A stretch of DNA of 64,000 bases from Hungatella effluvii (lineage in GTDB: Bacteria > Bacillota > Clostridia > Lachnospirales > Lachnospiraceae): positions 186,001-250,000 of the forward strand of contig NZ_QJKD01000003.1 of the NCBI RefSeq assembly GCF_003201875.1, in the 5' to 3' direction. Every line of letters begins with the position of its first letter. The stretch's first letter is position 1. Positions 16,081 through 26,886 of this stretch are shown piece after piece. The notes beneath the pieces were generated by a model. The model did not search any database. It saw nothing but the letters and a program-made list of their open reading frames with translations, and had not been told where the DNA came from. The translations under genes and the position numbers were made by a program.

Positions 16081-17646
16081 TCAGTGCTGAATCTCATCCC
16101 CCATTTTCGCCATCATGGCCGCCAGGTCAAACTTCGGCGACGCTTCCGCATGCAGCTTTAACAGGCAGTCGTCGTGGTTATGACGGACCTCGCAGACACG
16201 GTCGAAGATCATGGTCGCCTCGTCGTCCTCCCGCGAAGCAGGCCACTGGGGCAGCCCCTCATACTCCGGCTTCCCGGTTCTGGCGAAAGCCATAACCGCG
16301 CCGAAGATCTGCTCTTGCAGACGGTCCGACACCTCCGGAATGTTGGCAACCGGAACCAGCTCCGTGTTGTGGAAAACAAAAGGAATATCGGAACAGTGCC
16401 ACGCCGTCTTTTGATTCTGGTACGGGAACTCCAGCGCAAATAAATAGGAATACACGCTTCCGCCCGCGGCGGCCAGCGCCCGCACAAATTCCCTGGTTGG
16501 CCCGCGGAATACTGTATCCAGCGTGAGTAAGTCCGCCGGATTCTTTCCCGGATACGCCTCGGCAAAGACGGCCTTCAGCTCCTTCCCACGGCCCTGGAAA
16601 CGGTTGTCGAGAATGGCCTCTAATTCTGCCTCTGGTATCTGCTCCTTGTTAAAGGGCAGCGGCGCCATTGCAAACTCTCCGAAGACCGTACCGACCATCA
16701 CCGGTATGGTCTTTGCATGTTCCGTAAATCCAACCGCCGGCCCCTCTCCCTTGTAGAAATCGTCCGGTTTGGGCGTGCATCCGATGTAACCGCCAGCTCC
16801 GGCGATTGCAGGACTCACCCGGTTATACGCAGCTGCCAGGTCGTGGTAGGGAATCGTCTCCAGCCGCGAGGCCTCATCTTCCGTGAGTCCCAGTTCTTCC
16901 AGCATCGCCCGGATTAACGGCCTGGAATCGCCAGTGGAATAGGGAAGAATATCGCCCGCCACACCGCTCATGATCATTCCCTTATGGAACAGCCCGTCGG
17001 CCTCCGGGGTCTGCATCAGGCCGCTCACCTTCATGCCGCCGCCCGACTGTCCGAAGATGGTCACGTTGCCCGGATCTCCGCCAAATGCCTCGATGTTGTC
17101 CCTGACCCACAAAAGGGCGGCCACCAGATCGGCCTGGCCCGCATTGGCGGAGCCAGCGTACTTTTCACCGTAAGGAGACATGTCGAAGTATCCAAGGATG
17201 TTCAGCCTGTGGTTCACGGTAACGACTACCACGTCCCCGTATTTGCTCATATTTTCTCCGTTATACGCCTTCTGCTCGATGGAGCTTCCCATGGAAAACG
17301 CCCCGCCGTGAATCCAGAACAGCACCGGCTTCTTCGCGCTCCGGTCCAGAGACTGGCTCCAGATGTTTAGACTCAGACAGTCCTCATCCTGCGGCCAGTA
17401 GCGATGGGGCACCAAAAGCTCGCCCTGCGGATTGTCCCTTGTGAGCATCGGGCAGACGAAGCCATAGGAGGCCGCCTCCCTGACTCCCTCCCAGGGTTCT
17501 GCTTCCTCCGGGAGCTGAAACCGTTTCGCCCTTGCGTAACGGATTCCCTTGAAGATATACGTCCCTTCCCACTGATATCCTCTGAGCTTCCCGGCCTTCG
17601 TCTCCACCACCGGGAGGCTGTCATACTGAAACTGTCCTGCCATCAT
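16081..17646 (-). CDS. Type-B carboxylesterase
   Basis: A 521-residue esterase of the carboxylesterase/lipase type-B family (alpha/beta hydrolase). The oxyanion motif is IHGGAF, the nucleophile serine sits in TIFGQSGGGM, and the charge-relay His is in the late WHCSDIPFVF region. No signal peptide, so it is cytoplasmic. It probably removes acyl or aryl groups from imported sugars. Its ATG overlaps the TGA of the GH3 gene by 4 bp (17643-17646), so it is translationally coupled to it. Last gene of the symporter-GH3-esterase operon. GGAGGAG precedes the start. Confidence 0.9.
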   Translation of the reverse strand: MMAGQFQYDSLPVVETKAGKLRGYQWEGTYIFKGIRYARAKRFQLPEEAEPWEGVREAASYGFVCPMLTRDNPQGELLVPHRYWPQDEDCLSLNIWSQSLDRSAKKPVLFWIHGGAFSMGSSIEQKAYNGENMSKYGDVVVVTVNHRLNILGYFDMSPYGEKYAGSANAGQADLVAALLWVRDNIEAFGGDPGNVTIFGQSGGGMKVSGLMQTPEADGLFHKGMIMSGVAGDILPYSTGDSRPLIRAMLEELGLTEDEASRLETIPYHDLAAAYNRVSPAIAGAGGYIGCTPKPDDFYKGEGPAVGFTEHAKTIPVMVGTVFGEFAMAPLPFNKEQIPEAELEAILDNRFQGRGKELKAVFAEAYPGKNPADLLTLDTVFRGPTREFVRALAAAGGSVYSYLFALEFPYQNQKTAWHCSDIPFVFHNTELVPVANIPEVSDRLQEQIFGAVMAFARTGKPEYEGLPQWPASREDDEATMIFDRVCEVRHNHDDCLLKLHAEASPKFDLAAMMAKMGDEIQH

Positions 17647-19921
17647 TTTCTCCTCCTTCTGTTCTGTCTCCCATATTTTTCAGTTCTCTCGTCTTCAATC
17701 ACGCCGTCGAAATTCATGCCAAAGCCGAATTCATAGACATGGCCCTCGCTGTCCACGCAGCACTCCATGTCGAACGCCTTATCCTCTGCCTGCCGTTCCA
17801 CGGTATCCATATCGGCCGGCATCTGAAGCGGAAGGAGGCCGCAGGGGATAAATCTGCCCGTGATAACGTCCAGCACCGCCTGGGGGGATACCCCGTAATC
17901 CACCAGGAGCGCGTCGGCGCAGGGCTCCAGCTCCGCCATGACCATGGGATTTTTCAAGTTTACCGATACGATCACCGGGCGGTCTCCCATGCGTTGTTTC
18001 GTGTCAAGGACAAGATCCAGATCTTCTTCATTTGCCGCAGTATTCCATTTTCCATGATAGCTCCGGTCGTCAAAATCCTCCAGCGGATCGCCTCCTGCCA
18101 GGCTGTGAAGCCTCGCCTGCTTCGCCTCATAGGGCCTGTACTGAAGCGTTACCGGAACGTATCCGCTGCCGCCCTGCTTTCGGTCTTCCGGATCGTAGCC
18201 CACGGAAACTGGCGATTCGATGAAGCAGATGGCAGCGTCAGCCTCTTCCGGCGTATCCACGACCACAAAGTAATCGGCGGCCGCGCCCTTACCGGCAGGT
18301 TCCACATGCATATCCGGTGTCATGGAGCTCATGAAATCCAGGTATGGGCGGATATGACGCCGCGGAATATATACCCTTATGTGCTCTTTGAGCGGAAGCA
18401 CCCCCGCCCGGTTCTTCAAGAGCGTCACAGATTTCAGCTGGGATAGGTATCCCTTTTCCGTAAATTCCCTGCAGCCCACCACCTGGCAGGAATGCTCCAA
18501 ATCCAGGTACGGATTTTCAAACAGACCCGTCCGGAATATGTTTCGGAGCAGCCTGGAGGCGGACCGTTCAAAGCGGCTGCGCATGGCTTCTTCCCCGTAT
18601 TTTTCACACCCCATCCGGTAAGCCTCCAGCACCGGCCCGGCATCGTTGTTTCCGCCGAACTGATCCACACCGGCCTCCAGAGCCTTTAAGTGGCGTTCCG
18701 CCTCTGTGAGCATCTCCACACCCCAGCATTTTCCGGCAAACTCCTCTTCCGTCTTTCCCATATCGTGGGTGATGCCCCAGTCCGTACACACGACGCCGTC
18801 GTAGCCAAACCGTTCGCGGAGCAGATCGTTTACGATATATTTGCTGAAAGAATTCCCTACATTTTCACCGTAGGTCTGGTCTGCGCCGTAAGAAATCGTG
18901 TAGTAAGGCATCACGGCGCTGGCCGTCTTCGTACCGCCGTTCAGCGAGAAGGCGCCCTCCGTAAAAGGCCTTAGATGCTCTTCAAAATTCCCGCCGGGAT
19001 AGACCGCGAACTTTCCGTATGCGTAATGTCCGTCGCGTCCGGCCTCACAGGGCCCCCCTCCCGGGAAATGCTTTACCATGGTATTGACGCTGTCCGCCCC
19101 CATCCATCCTCGCTGCCCTTTGTAGTCTGGAATCCGTCGCAGTACGCCCGCGTCATTTCCACGGTCAGCTCCGTATGTTCGCCAAATGTATCCGCAAACC
19201 GCATCCATCTCGGCTCCGTGGCCAGATCGATCTGCGGGGACAATGCCGTCGTGATTCCCAGCGCCCGGTATTCCGCCGCGCCGATCTCCCCGAATTCTCT
19301 TACCGCCTCCGGCTCAAATGCAGCAGTCAGGCCGATTCCATTCGCCCATTTGGATATGGGTTCTCCGGTCACACCCATGTATTCCGCTGCAGCGCCCGCC
19401 CCGTGCCTCGGGTCCGAGCTGTTATTGGCGGGGATTCCAAAGCCGGTGTTTTCCGCCAGGGCCTGAAGCCGGTTATTCCATTTGACCGCAGTCTCCGTGT
19501 CCTGCAGCTTCATGATCAGCACGTGGCGCACCCTGTCTTTTACGATGAATTCCTTCTGCTGATCCGTTAAATCCCACGGGTCCGCCCCGCTCTCATCGAA
19601 GGCTTTTCCGCCGTACGTACCCCCGAAAGCTGCCGACAGCGGCCCCCTGGCCGGAATCAGCTGATGCGCGCTGTAGAGCATCAGGCCGGCAATATCTTCG
19701 ATCGAAAGCCTGGAAGCCAAGTCCGCCGCCCGCTCTGCTGCGGGCAGTCTCCAGTCTTCATAGGCTGCTAGTTCTCCTGTTCCGAGAAAATCCTTGAAGG
19801 CGAAGCCATCCTCTGTTATAATCGTCACCTTACTTTCGGAAGAGATTCCGAGATCCTTTCCCCCCTCATTGTGAATGAGACGGTAGCCCTTCTTCTCTGC
19901 TTCGTTCCATTTTTTCTCCAT
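17643..19921 (-). pseudogene. Glycoside hydrolase family 3 enzyme, broken by one frameshift
   Basis: A GH3 beta-glycosidase read in two frames. The N-terminal frame (19921 to about 19100) covers the first part of the TIM barrel up to KGSEDGWG; the rest (about 19100 to 17643) continues with GADSVNTMVKHFPGGG, the acid-base and substrate-binding part, and holds the nucleophile Asp in GVVCTDWGITHD, then the second and fibronectin-like domains. Joined, it would be about 759 residues, normal for the family. The break is a run of five C at 19097-19101 (G on the coding strand) where six would keep the frame. It may be a real mutation, a sequencing error, or rarely a -1 slip on TGGGGGC. The ATG at 19921 overlaps the TGA of the symporter gene. 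Confidence 0.88.
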
Positions 19922-21246
19922 CAATTTCTCCTTTCATGTATTTCAGCCAGAATTTTTTCATATTTCTTATCCAGGTCATAGAACAGACTGAGTATGACCA
20001 CCACGATGAAAAAAATGACCGGAATCCAGATATAATTCATTTGAATCGCGCGAAGCGCGCCTTCTGTCTGCACCGAATTTTCCACATAGCCTCCGAATTT
20101 TAAGATCTGGGCGCCTACCACACCCGACATTGCCATACTCAGCTTTACTCCGAAGCCCATGAGGGCGGTCATGATTCCCTGCGGACGCCTTCCCGTCTGC
20201 CACTCGGAGTAATCCACAGTCTCCGCTCCCATAACAAATGTCACTCCCATTCCGAGTCCCAGGCCGATACCGCATAAAACCGTACCCGCCAGAATCCCGG
20301 CCAGATTCGTTTTGGAGATCAGCACCACAAGGTTTCCTGCGATGGTAGCCAGCCCACCGGACAGAATGCAGTTGCGTTTTCCGATCTTCTTTGCCAGAGT
20401 CGGGATTACAAATGCCATGAGGAAAGAGAGCAGCGTCGGAATCGTCATCAGAAGGGAGGCAATTCCCTCGTTGTTTAAGTAGTATTTTGCATAATACATG
20501 GTGGACTGATTCTTCAGAATCATGCCGGCAAAGGTAAAGAAGGTGATTCCACAGAGCAGAAGCCAGTATTTGTTTTTGGCGGCAACCTTTATGGCGCCTG
20601 CCACGGAATCCTTTTCCGTCTCCGGTATGATCCTCTCTCTCGTATTTTTAAAACAGATCATCAGGAGCAGGATGCCCACAGCCGCGTACAGAACAACCGT
20701 ACCGAAAAAGCCTTTTTTCTGATCCCCCTGGCCGATCATGCCGACCAGCGTCAGGGTCGCTCCCATGACGATGAAACCGCCCAGACTGGCTCCGAGAGAC
20801 TTAAACATATTAAAGGAGAGCCGGTCGGAGACGTCATCTGTCATGCAGGACAGCATGGTGCTGTATGGAATATTGAGGGCTGTATACACGATACAGAACA
20901 GAATATAGGTGATCAGCGCATAGATAAATTTGCCCGTTCCTCCGAAATTCGGCACCAGGAACATGGAAGCACTGATGATTCCGAAGGGAACCGCCATCCA
21001 CAGCACGTAAGGCCTTGCCTTTCCCCATTTGGTGTGAGTCTTGTCGATGACTACCCCCATCATCGGATCCGTGACCGCGTCCACCACTCTGGCGACCAGC
21101 ATAATCAGGCTGATGGCCCCCAGTCCGATCCCCGCCACATCGGTATAGAAAAACATCAGATACGCCGTAATCAGCTGAAACATTAAATTGCAGGCCAAAT
21201 CTCCCAACCCATAACTGAATCGTTCTTTTAACGAAATTTTCTCCAT
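19921..21246 (-). CDS. GPH-family sugar:cation symporter
   Basis: A 441-residue membrane transporter with 12 hydrophobic segments, of the glycoside-pentoside-hexuronide (GPH/MelB) branch of the major facilitator superfamily. Family motifs include YGLGDLACNLMF near the start and RVVDAVTDPMMGVVIDKTHT in the first cytoplasmic loop, with KWGKARPYVLW after it. It imports an oligosaccharide or glycoside with Na+ or H+. First gene of the operon with the GH3 and esterase genes, which overlap one another; the AraC regulator lies 193 bp or more upstream on the same strand. The sugar is unknown; a beta-glycoside, possibly acylated, fits the enzymes. Confidence 0.9.
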   Translation of the reverse strand: MEKISLKERFSYGLGDLACNLMFQLITAYLMFFYTDVAGIGLGAISLIMLVARVVDAVTDPMMGVVIDKTHTKWGKARPYVLWMAVPFGIISASMFLVPNFGGTGKFIYALITYILFCIVYTALNIPYSTMLSCMTDDVSDRLSFNMFKSLGASLGGFIVMGATLTLVGMIGQGDQKKGFFGTVVLYAAVGILLLMICFKNTRERIIPETEKDSVAGAIKVAAKNKYWLLLCGITFFTFAGMILKNQSTMYYAKYYLNNEGIASLLMTIPTLLSFLMAFVIPTLAKKIGKRNCILSGGLATIAGNLVVLISKTNLAGILAGTVLCGIGLGLGMGVTFVMGAETVDYSEWQTGRRPQGIMTALMGFGVKLSMAMSGVVGAQILKFGGYVENSVQTEGALRAIQMNYIWIPVIFFIVVVILSLFYDLDKKYEKILAEIHERRN

Positions 21247-21382
21247 TTTTCAATAACCTCTCTTTTTTTGTTAAGGACGCGTCTTATGTTCTAATTGTAT
21301 CGGATTCACCTTGTGAAATCTTTACATTATTTATTGAAAACAGATACGTTTCTTGACATTTTTTTAACGCTCCTTAAGAGAG

Positions 21383-21422
21383 GGCCGGCAGACGCTGGAA
21401 CTGCTCCAGCACTCTGCCGGCC
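21383..21422 (-). terminator. Hairpin between the AraC gene and the symporter operon
   Basis: GGCCGGCAG and CTGCCGGCC form a 9-bp outer stem; GCTGGA and TCCAGC form a 6-bp inner stem. It lies just past the AraC stop at 21439. Confidence 0.55.
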
Positions 21423-21438
21423 ATGGCCTGGGCGGATA

Positions 21439-22365
21439 CTAATGGTTGTCTTTCTGTGGTTCCACCACCCTGATATGGGGCGGATATTCGGCAGACACGG
21501 TTTCCTTCACGGTCTCCCGCCTGGGGTTCTTTTTCCGGTACTGAGAAGGCGTCATGCCGTACGTGTCCCGAAAAACATTGATAAAGGACCGGGTATCCGG
21601 AAATCCGCTGCGCATGGCAATCTCCAGGATGGAGTAATCCGTCTCGAGCAGATCCCGAAACGCCTTGCTGACGCGGACCTGGTTCAAATGCATCTTGAAT
21701 GTGTTGCCCGTATACTTCTTTAATATTCTCGCCATATACTCCATGGACACGCTGAAATGGTCCGCTACTCCCTGCAGCGTCAGCGGTTCCTGGTAGTTTT
21801 CTTCCACGTAGTCCAGCACCACGCGCAGGCGGTCGATATACTTCTGACTCTTTACGGCTGAGCTGTTCTTCGGGCATTTAAAATACGTGAGAAGCAGGTA
21901 CATCATCTGATGGAGCAGCGCATTCTTCTTTAAATAACCGTACTCTTCCGCAGGGCTCAGCTCCAGGCGGATCAGGTCATCGAAAATCCCCTTCAGTTCA
22001 TTCAGCCGTTCTTCCTTTCCCTCCAGCTCGAAGGTAATCTGATCGATCTCCGGGCATATCTTTTTCAGGAATTCATAGGATATAAACAACGAAATTCCGT
22101 GAATCTCATACCCCGGGTCTTCCGGCACTTCTCTTGGCTCCAGGGCATGAATATCGCCGCTGTTGATCAGCGTGATGCTTCCGGCGGAGACGGCTTTCTT
22201 CTTCCCGTTCATATAAAAATCGGCTTCACAGTCCAGCAGATAGTCGATCTCAATGCTCCGGTGCCAGTGCTCCAGAATCATATAATTAATCTGTCCGCGG
22301 TGCAGGCGAAGCTGCATCGGCATCTGCTCACTCTGCATAAATGTCTCATGATAAAATAAGTCCAC
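21439..22365 (-). CDS. AraC-family regulator of the symporter-GH3-esterase operon
   Basis: A regulator with an N-terminal cupin-like sugar-sensing domain (LEHWHRSIEIDYLLD ... GSITLINSGDIHAL) and a C-terminal AraC double helix-turn-helix: LTLQGVADHFSVSMEYMARI and then YSILEIAMRSGFPDTRSFIN, with GMTPSQYRKK. I place the start at GTG 22365 (308 residues) because GGGAG lies 6 bases before it; the frame is open to an ATG at 22431, giving 330 residues but with no visible site. It precedes the symporter operon on the same strand and probably activates it on binding a sugar. Confidence 0.85.
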   Translation of the reverse strand: MDLFYHETFMQSEQMPMQLRLHRGQINYMILEHWHRSIEIDYLLDCEADFYMNGKKKAVSAGSITLINSGDIHALEPREVPEDPGYEIHGISLFISYEFLKKICPEIDQITFELEGKEERLNELKGIFDDLIRLELSPAEEYGYLKKNALLHQMMYLLLTYFKCPKNSSAVKSQKYIDRLRVVLDYVEENYQEPLTLQGVADHFSVSMEYMARILKKYTGNTFKMHLNQVRVSKAFRDLLETDYSILEIAMRSGFPDTRSFINVFRDTYGMTPSQYRKKNPRRETVKETVSAEYPPHIRVVEPQKDNH

Positions 22366-22480
22366 GGTATACTCCCTTCTCCCCGGGCGGCCTTCTGTGT
22401 CTGTTCCTATTTTAGCACAGAGCTCCTGCATCTACAATATAAAAGCTGGGGCTAAAATCGATCCGTCCTCTCTTTATTCC

Positions 22481-22509
22481 TTGCAACAGCCTGCTAAATA
22501 TGGTACTCT
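22481..22509 (+). promoter_or_regulatory. Sigma-A type promoter for the GGDEF-EAL gene
   Basis: TTGCAA (22481-22486) and TACTCT (22504-22509) are 17 bp apart, about 155 bp before the proposed start. Confidence 0.45.
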
Positions 22510-22664
22510 TAGGGATAGTACTTAATTAAATTCTTTCCCATTTTCTTCGACTTGTTTCCGTAGTCAGTAAGCTGATGGCGCAGGAGTTTCTGATCTTGCC
22601 GTCTATACCGAATAAGCCACAGATAATCAAAGAATTTATCATGATAGCGGACCCGGAGGCACCC

Positions 22665-25382
22665 ATGCAAAAGAAAATATTTCCTGTCATTTTAACTGTA
22701 GCGCTCGTTCTTTCCAGCATTTTTTCGGTTTTATGCCTTCATAATCTTCAAGGCAATGCCAAGGTTATAAACTACGCCGGCATTGTCCGCGGCGCGACCC
22801 AGCGTCTCGTCAAGGAGGAGCTGAACGGTATTTCCAATGACTTACTGATTGCGAAGCTGGACGGCATTCTCGATGAACTGCAGTCGGGGAACGGCGTGCA
22901 CGGGCTGATCCGCATGAACAGCAGGGAGTTTCAGGATCTGATCCTCCAGATGGAGGCGGACTGGAGCATTTTGAAGGAAGAAATTTATCTTGTCAGAGAC
23001 GGCGGTGACGCAGAGCAACTGTTTGAAGACAGTGAATCCTACTTTGACCTGGCCGACCGGGCGGTTCTTGCCGCCGAGCAGTTTTCCGAAAGAAGGGAAC
23101 TTCTTGCTGAAAAGAGTCTGCTCCTGTTAAACTGTTTTTTCGTTCTGATGATCCTCTTTTTCTACCTGTACAGCTCCGCACAGGCCAGACGAGAGAAGGA
23201 ACTTCAGGAGATTGAGGAGGAGGACCGGAAAAGGAAGGAACATCTCTCCCATATGGTGGACAACCTTCTCGGTCCCATGAATGAGATTTCCGAACTTGTC
23301 TACGTATCCGATCTCGAAGATCACACCTTGCTGTTTGTCAATAAAGCGGGGCAGGAAACTTTTCACATCGATACCATGGACGGACAGAAATGCTATAATG
23401 TCCTGCAGGGCTTCGATTCGCCGTGTGAATTCTGCACCTCTTCGATCCTGAAGGAGGGTGAGATCTACACATGGGAATACACGAATCCGCTGACCCAGCG
23501 CCACTATATTTTAAAAGACCGGCTGATTCAATGGGAAGGGCGGGCCGCCCGTATGGAACTCGCCTTCGATACCACAGAATCAGAAAAAGAGAAGATCCAG
23601 CTTAAATTGACGCTGGATACCAATAAGATGATCACGGAGTGTGTCCAGACACTTTATCAGTCCGATGACGTTGACACCGCCATCGCCCAGGTCCTGGAGC
23701 ACCTTGGAAGTTTTCTTTCCGCCGACCGGACCTACATCCTCTACATAAGAAACGGCAAGATGTACAATGACTATGAATGGTGTTCCGATGGGGTGGAGTC
23801 GCAGCAGATGATGCTTCAGGACCTTCCCCTCAATCTGATCACCCGCTGGATGACGTATTTTGACAAAAAAGAATGCGTTCTTATCGAGGATTTGGAGCAG
23901 ATCCGGGAATCCGTGCCCGAGGAATACCGGATTCTCCATGCACAGTCGATTACCAGCCTGGTAGCCGCTCCTCTGGAGCAGGATGGCACCCTGATCGGAT
24001 ATCTGGGAGTCGATAATCCGCCTCCTGACCGGATCCGGAACATTGCTCCTCTGCTTCAGACACTGTGCTACTTCCTGATGCTGGCAAGAAGCCATTCGGA
24101 AAGCAAACAGATGCTGACCCATTTAAGCTATTACGACAAACTGACCGATTTTTACAACAGAAATAAATACATCGTCGATACTGGGGCTCTGGCTCATTCG
24201 AAGCAGTCTGTGGGAATTGTCTATCTGGACGTCAACGGGCTTAAGGACATCAACGACCACTACGGCCACGAATTCGGAGACCGCGTCCTGATCGAGTGTG
24301 CCAAACGGATCAAATCCACCTTCACACAGGCGGATCTCTATCGGATCGGCGGGGATGAGTTTGTCATCATCAGTCCGGGTATCACGCAGGAGGCTTTCCT
24401 GAATCAGGTGCGCGAACTGAAAGCCAGATTCCGGAACGACTCCGACTGCCAGGCCGCCATCGGCTCCCAATGGATGGAAAGCATCGAGAACATCAGCCGG
24501 ATCATCGCGGCGGCCGACGCGAAGATGTATGAAAATAAAAAAGCCTTTTACCGGATCAATCCTGTATCCCGCAGATATCGCCGCTGCAACGACAGTTTGC
24601 TGCAGCATTTATCCGATTCCGAAACATTAGAAAGGGAGATTGCTGAAAATCATTTTCTTGTTTATTTCCAGCCCAAGATTTCGTCGGAAGACCGCCTGAT
24701 TGTGGGCTGTGAGGCTCTTATCCGCTACACACCGCAGCCCGGCGTCCTGATTACTCCCAGAGAATTTCTTCCTCTGCTGGAGGAATTTGATACGGTCAGC
24801 CTGATTGATTTTTATGTTTTCCAATTCGTGTGCTCCAGACTTAAGACATGGCAGGATCAGGGCAGACAGATTTTCCCCGTATCCGTCAACTTTTCGCTCC
24901 GCACACTGCGGGAAGCGGCGCTTGCCGAACGGCTCCTGGCCATCTGTAATCAGTTTGGGATTCCATCGGGCTATCTGGAGATTGAAGTTACGGAAAAAGT
25001 TCATAACGAGGAAAACCTCGACATTAAACAGTTAATCACGGAACTGCAGAACGCAGGTTTTGCGGTTACTCTCGATGATTTCGGTACGGAATGTGCCAAT
25101 ATCGTTCTCATGTCCGAGGTGAGCTTCGATGCGTTAAATCTGGATAAGAGCATGGTTGATCACATCACCACGAACTCCCGGAATCGGGCGATCGTGGAAT
25201 CCATCTCCGAGGTCTGTCTCAAGCTGGGAGTCCGCATGGTGGCGGAAGGAATCGAGAGCGAGGAGCAGTTTGCAGTCCTGCGCGCCTGCGGAATCGATCT
25301 GTTCCAGGGCTACTTATTCAGCAAGCCGGTTCCTGTGGAAGAATTCGAACAGGAATATTTAGGAAAACAGGAAACGGAATGA
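22665..25382 (+). CDS. Membrane-bound GGDEF-EAL c-di-GMP protein with PAS- and GAF-like sensors
   Basis: A 905-residue signalling protein. A first membrane helix is at residues 3-20, an extracellular helical sensor to about 145, a second helix at about 150-170, then a PAS-like region, a GAF-like domain (ISEVDTAIAQVLEHLG-type region to SLVAAPL), a GGDEF domain with intact YRIGGDEF, and an EAL domain with CEALIR, IEVTEK, LDDFGTE, LDKS and EGIESEEQF kept. Both catalytic parts look intact; no RxxD inhibitory site is seen at the usual place before GGDEF. The ATG at 22665 is chosen because GGAGG lies just upstream and the protein then starts with the membrane helix. It probably controls c-di-GMP levels in response to an external signal. 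Confidence 0.87.
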   Translation: MQKKIFPVILTVALVLSSIFSVLCLHNLQGNAKVINYAGIVRGATQRLVKEELNGISNDLLIAKLDGILDELQSGNGVHGLIRMNSREFQDLILQMEADWSILKEEIYLVRDGGDAEQLFEDSESYFDLADRAVLAAEQFSERRELLAEKSLLLLNCFFVLMILFFYLYSSAQARREKELQEIEEEDRKRKEHLSHMVDNLLGPMNEISELVYVSDLEDHTLLFVNKAGQETFHIDTMDGQKCYNVLQGFDSPCEFCTSSILKEGEIYTWEYTNPLTQRHYILKDRLIQWEGRAARMELAFDTTESEKEKIQLKLTLDTNKMITECVQTLYQSDDVDTAIAQVLEHLGSFLSADRTYILYIRNGKMYNDYEWCSDGVESQQMMLQDLPLNLITRWMTYFDKKECVLIEDLEQIRESVPEEYRILHAQSITSLVAAPLEQDGTLIGYLGVDNPPPDRIRNIAPLLQTLCYFLMLARSHSESKQMLTHLSYYDKLTDFYNRNKYIVDTGALAHSKQSVGIVYLDVNGLKDINDHYGHEFGDRVLIECAKRIKSTFTQADLYRIGGDEFVIISPGITQEAFLNQVRELKARFRNDSDCQAAIGSQWMESIENISRIIAAADAKMYENKKAFYRINPVSRRYRRCNDSLLQHLSDSETLEREIAENHFLVYFQPKISSEDRLIVGCEALIRYTPQPGVLITPREFLPLLEEFDTVSLIDFYVFQFVCSRLKTWQDQGRQIFPVSVNFSLRTLREAALAERLLAICNQFGIPSGYLEIEVTEKVHNEENLDIKQLITELQNAGFAVTLDDFGTECANIVLMSEVSFDALNLDKSMVDHITTNSRNRAIVESISEVCLKLGVRMVAEGIESEEQFAVLRACGIDLFQGYLFSKPVPVEEFEQEYLGKQETE

Positions 25383-25398
25383 TAGCAGCCGTTTTATT

Positions 25399-26763
25399 TC
25401 ATTCGCCCTGCTGCTCTGCCGCCAGCTTTCCGATCTTCTTCCAGTTCTTCGAGAAAAAATAGCTGAACATGCAGCACATTCCGAACACAAAGCTGATGGG
25501 AAGGCAGGCCATAACATAGCCGCCGTCTATGTACCAGGTAATCAGCCAGGCGCACGGAATCCGCACGGCCCAAAGCATCAGGAGGTTGACGACAGTCGGA
25601 AACCGGACTTCTCCCATCCCGTTTACGAAGCAGATAATCCCGTTAAATACCGCATAGGCCCATGTAAACGGCAGGACGATCCGTATATACCGGACCGCGA
25701 TGTCAAGCACCTCCGCGTCTCTGGTGAAGAATTCCAGAAGCGGCCGGCACCAGAACGTCACGATCAGTCCGGCGATACAGGTGATCAGGCCGGAGAACAG
25801 CGGGATCTGGATTCCGCCTTTCTTTAAATACACGTAATTCTCCGCCCCCAGATTCTGGCCGGAAAATGTCGTAGCGGCTGAAGACAGGGAGGTAATCGCC
25901 ACGTTGGCAATCCCCGTAACCTTACTGCTCACGGAACAGGCGGCAATGAATATGGAGCCCTGAAGGTTGATCAGCGACTGCATCAGAATATGGCCCACGG
26001 AATAGATGGAGCTGTTTAATCCCAAAGGAAGCCCGATCGCTACAATACTCCCCAGCATCCGTTTGTTCATCCGGTGCGGCAGATAGGTGAAGCAAAACTC
26101 CGGATACTTTTTACGGATGTAGACGATGCTGAACAGCCAGGAACAGTACATGGCTATGGTGGTCGCCCACGCGGCACCGGCCACGTCCATGCCCAAACCG
26201 GCCACAAACACCAGGTCCAGCACAATATTCACGGCACAGGAGACGATTAAAAACAGCAGAGACGCGTTGCTGTCTCCCATCCCCCGCAGGATTCCCGCGT
26301 TCATGTTATATCCCATATTTCCGAGCGTTCCGAAGAAAATAATGCTGATATAGGCGTTGGCGAGCTCCCACGTATCATCGGGCACCTGCATGAACCGCAA
26401 AACCGCCGGCCCGGCAAACTGTCCGATTATCGTCAATGGGATGGCGCACAGAAATAAAAAGGAAATGGCGGTTGCCCCGATCTCCTTCAGGCTTTCCATG
26501 TCACCGCTCCCGGTAAACTGCGAAACGAGAATTGATACCCCGGTGCCAAGCCCCAGGAACACGCACAGCAGGATCTCCACCGGCTGGCTGCTGGTGCCCA
26601 CGGCGGCCAGCGATACGGAACCGCAGAAATTGCCGATCACCAGCGTATCGACGGTACCATAGAGCTGCTGAAGCACATTTCCCACGCAGATGGGAAGTGC
26701 AAACAGCAGCACCCGCTTCATGATGGATCCCTGTGTCATATCTACTTTCTTTGCGGCCTTCAT
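25399..26763 (-). CDS. MATE-family efflux transporter
   Basis: A polytopic membrane protein with 12 hydrophobic segments in two homologous halves, typical of multidrug and toxin extrusion transporters of the NorM/DinF type. The N-terminus after the proposed start, MKAAKKVDMTQGSIMKRVLL, and the first helix with LPICVGNVLQQLYGTVDTLV are characteristic. The start at 26763 (454 residues) has AGGAG 12 bases upstream; an ATG nine codons earlier (26790) has no site. It is convergent with the GGDEF-EAL gene and transcribed alone. It exports cationic compounds with Na+ or H+; the substrate cannot be told. Confidence 0.9.
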   Translation of the reverse strand: MKAAKKVDMTQGSIMKRVLLFALPICVGNVLQQLYGTVDTLVIGNFCGSVSLAAVGTSSQPVEILLCVFLGLGTGVSILVSQFTGSGDMESLKEIGATAISFLFLCAIPLTIIGQFAGPAVLRFMQVPDDTWELANAYISIIFFGTLGNMGYNMNAGILRGMGDSNASLLFLIVSCAVNIVLDLVFVAGLGMDVAGAAWATTIAMYCSWLFSIVYIRKKYPEFCFTYLPHRMNKRMLGSIVAIGLPLGLNSSIYSVGHILMQSLINLQGSIFIAACSVSSKVTGIANVAITSLSSAATTFSGQNLGAENYVYLKKGGIQIPLFSGLITCIAGLIVTFWCRPLLEFFTRDAEVLDIAVRYIRIVLPFTWAYAVFNGIICFVNGMGEVRFPTVVNLLMLWAVRIPCAWLITWYIDGGYVMACLPISFVFGMCCMFSYFFSKNWKKIGKLAAEQQGE

Positions 26764-26886
26764 AGGACTCTTTCTCTCCTGTTCTGTCATTCGTATGAAT
26801 AACAGTATACCGCTTATTGATTAAAAGTACTACTGAGAATACGACATACATTTTTACTCTACAGAAAATTTGTCCTGTTGCAGTCT

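Noticed and set aside
19073..19208. GH3 as two separate enzymes with overlapping ends
   Set aside because: The two frames together make one family-length protein, and one base restores continuity; neither alone holds a full barrel.
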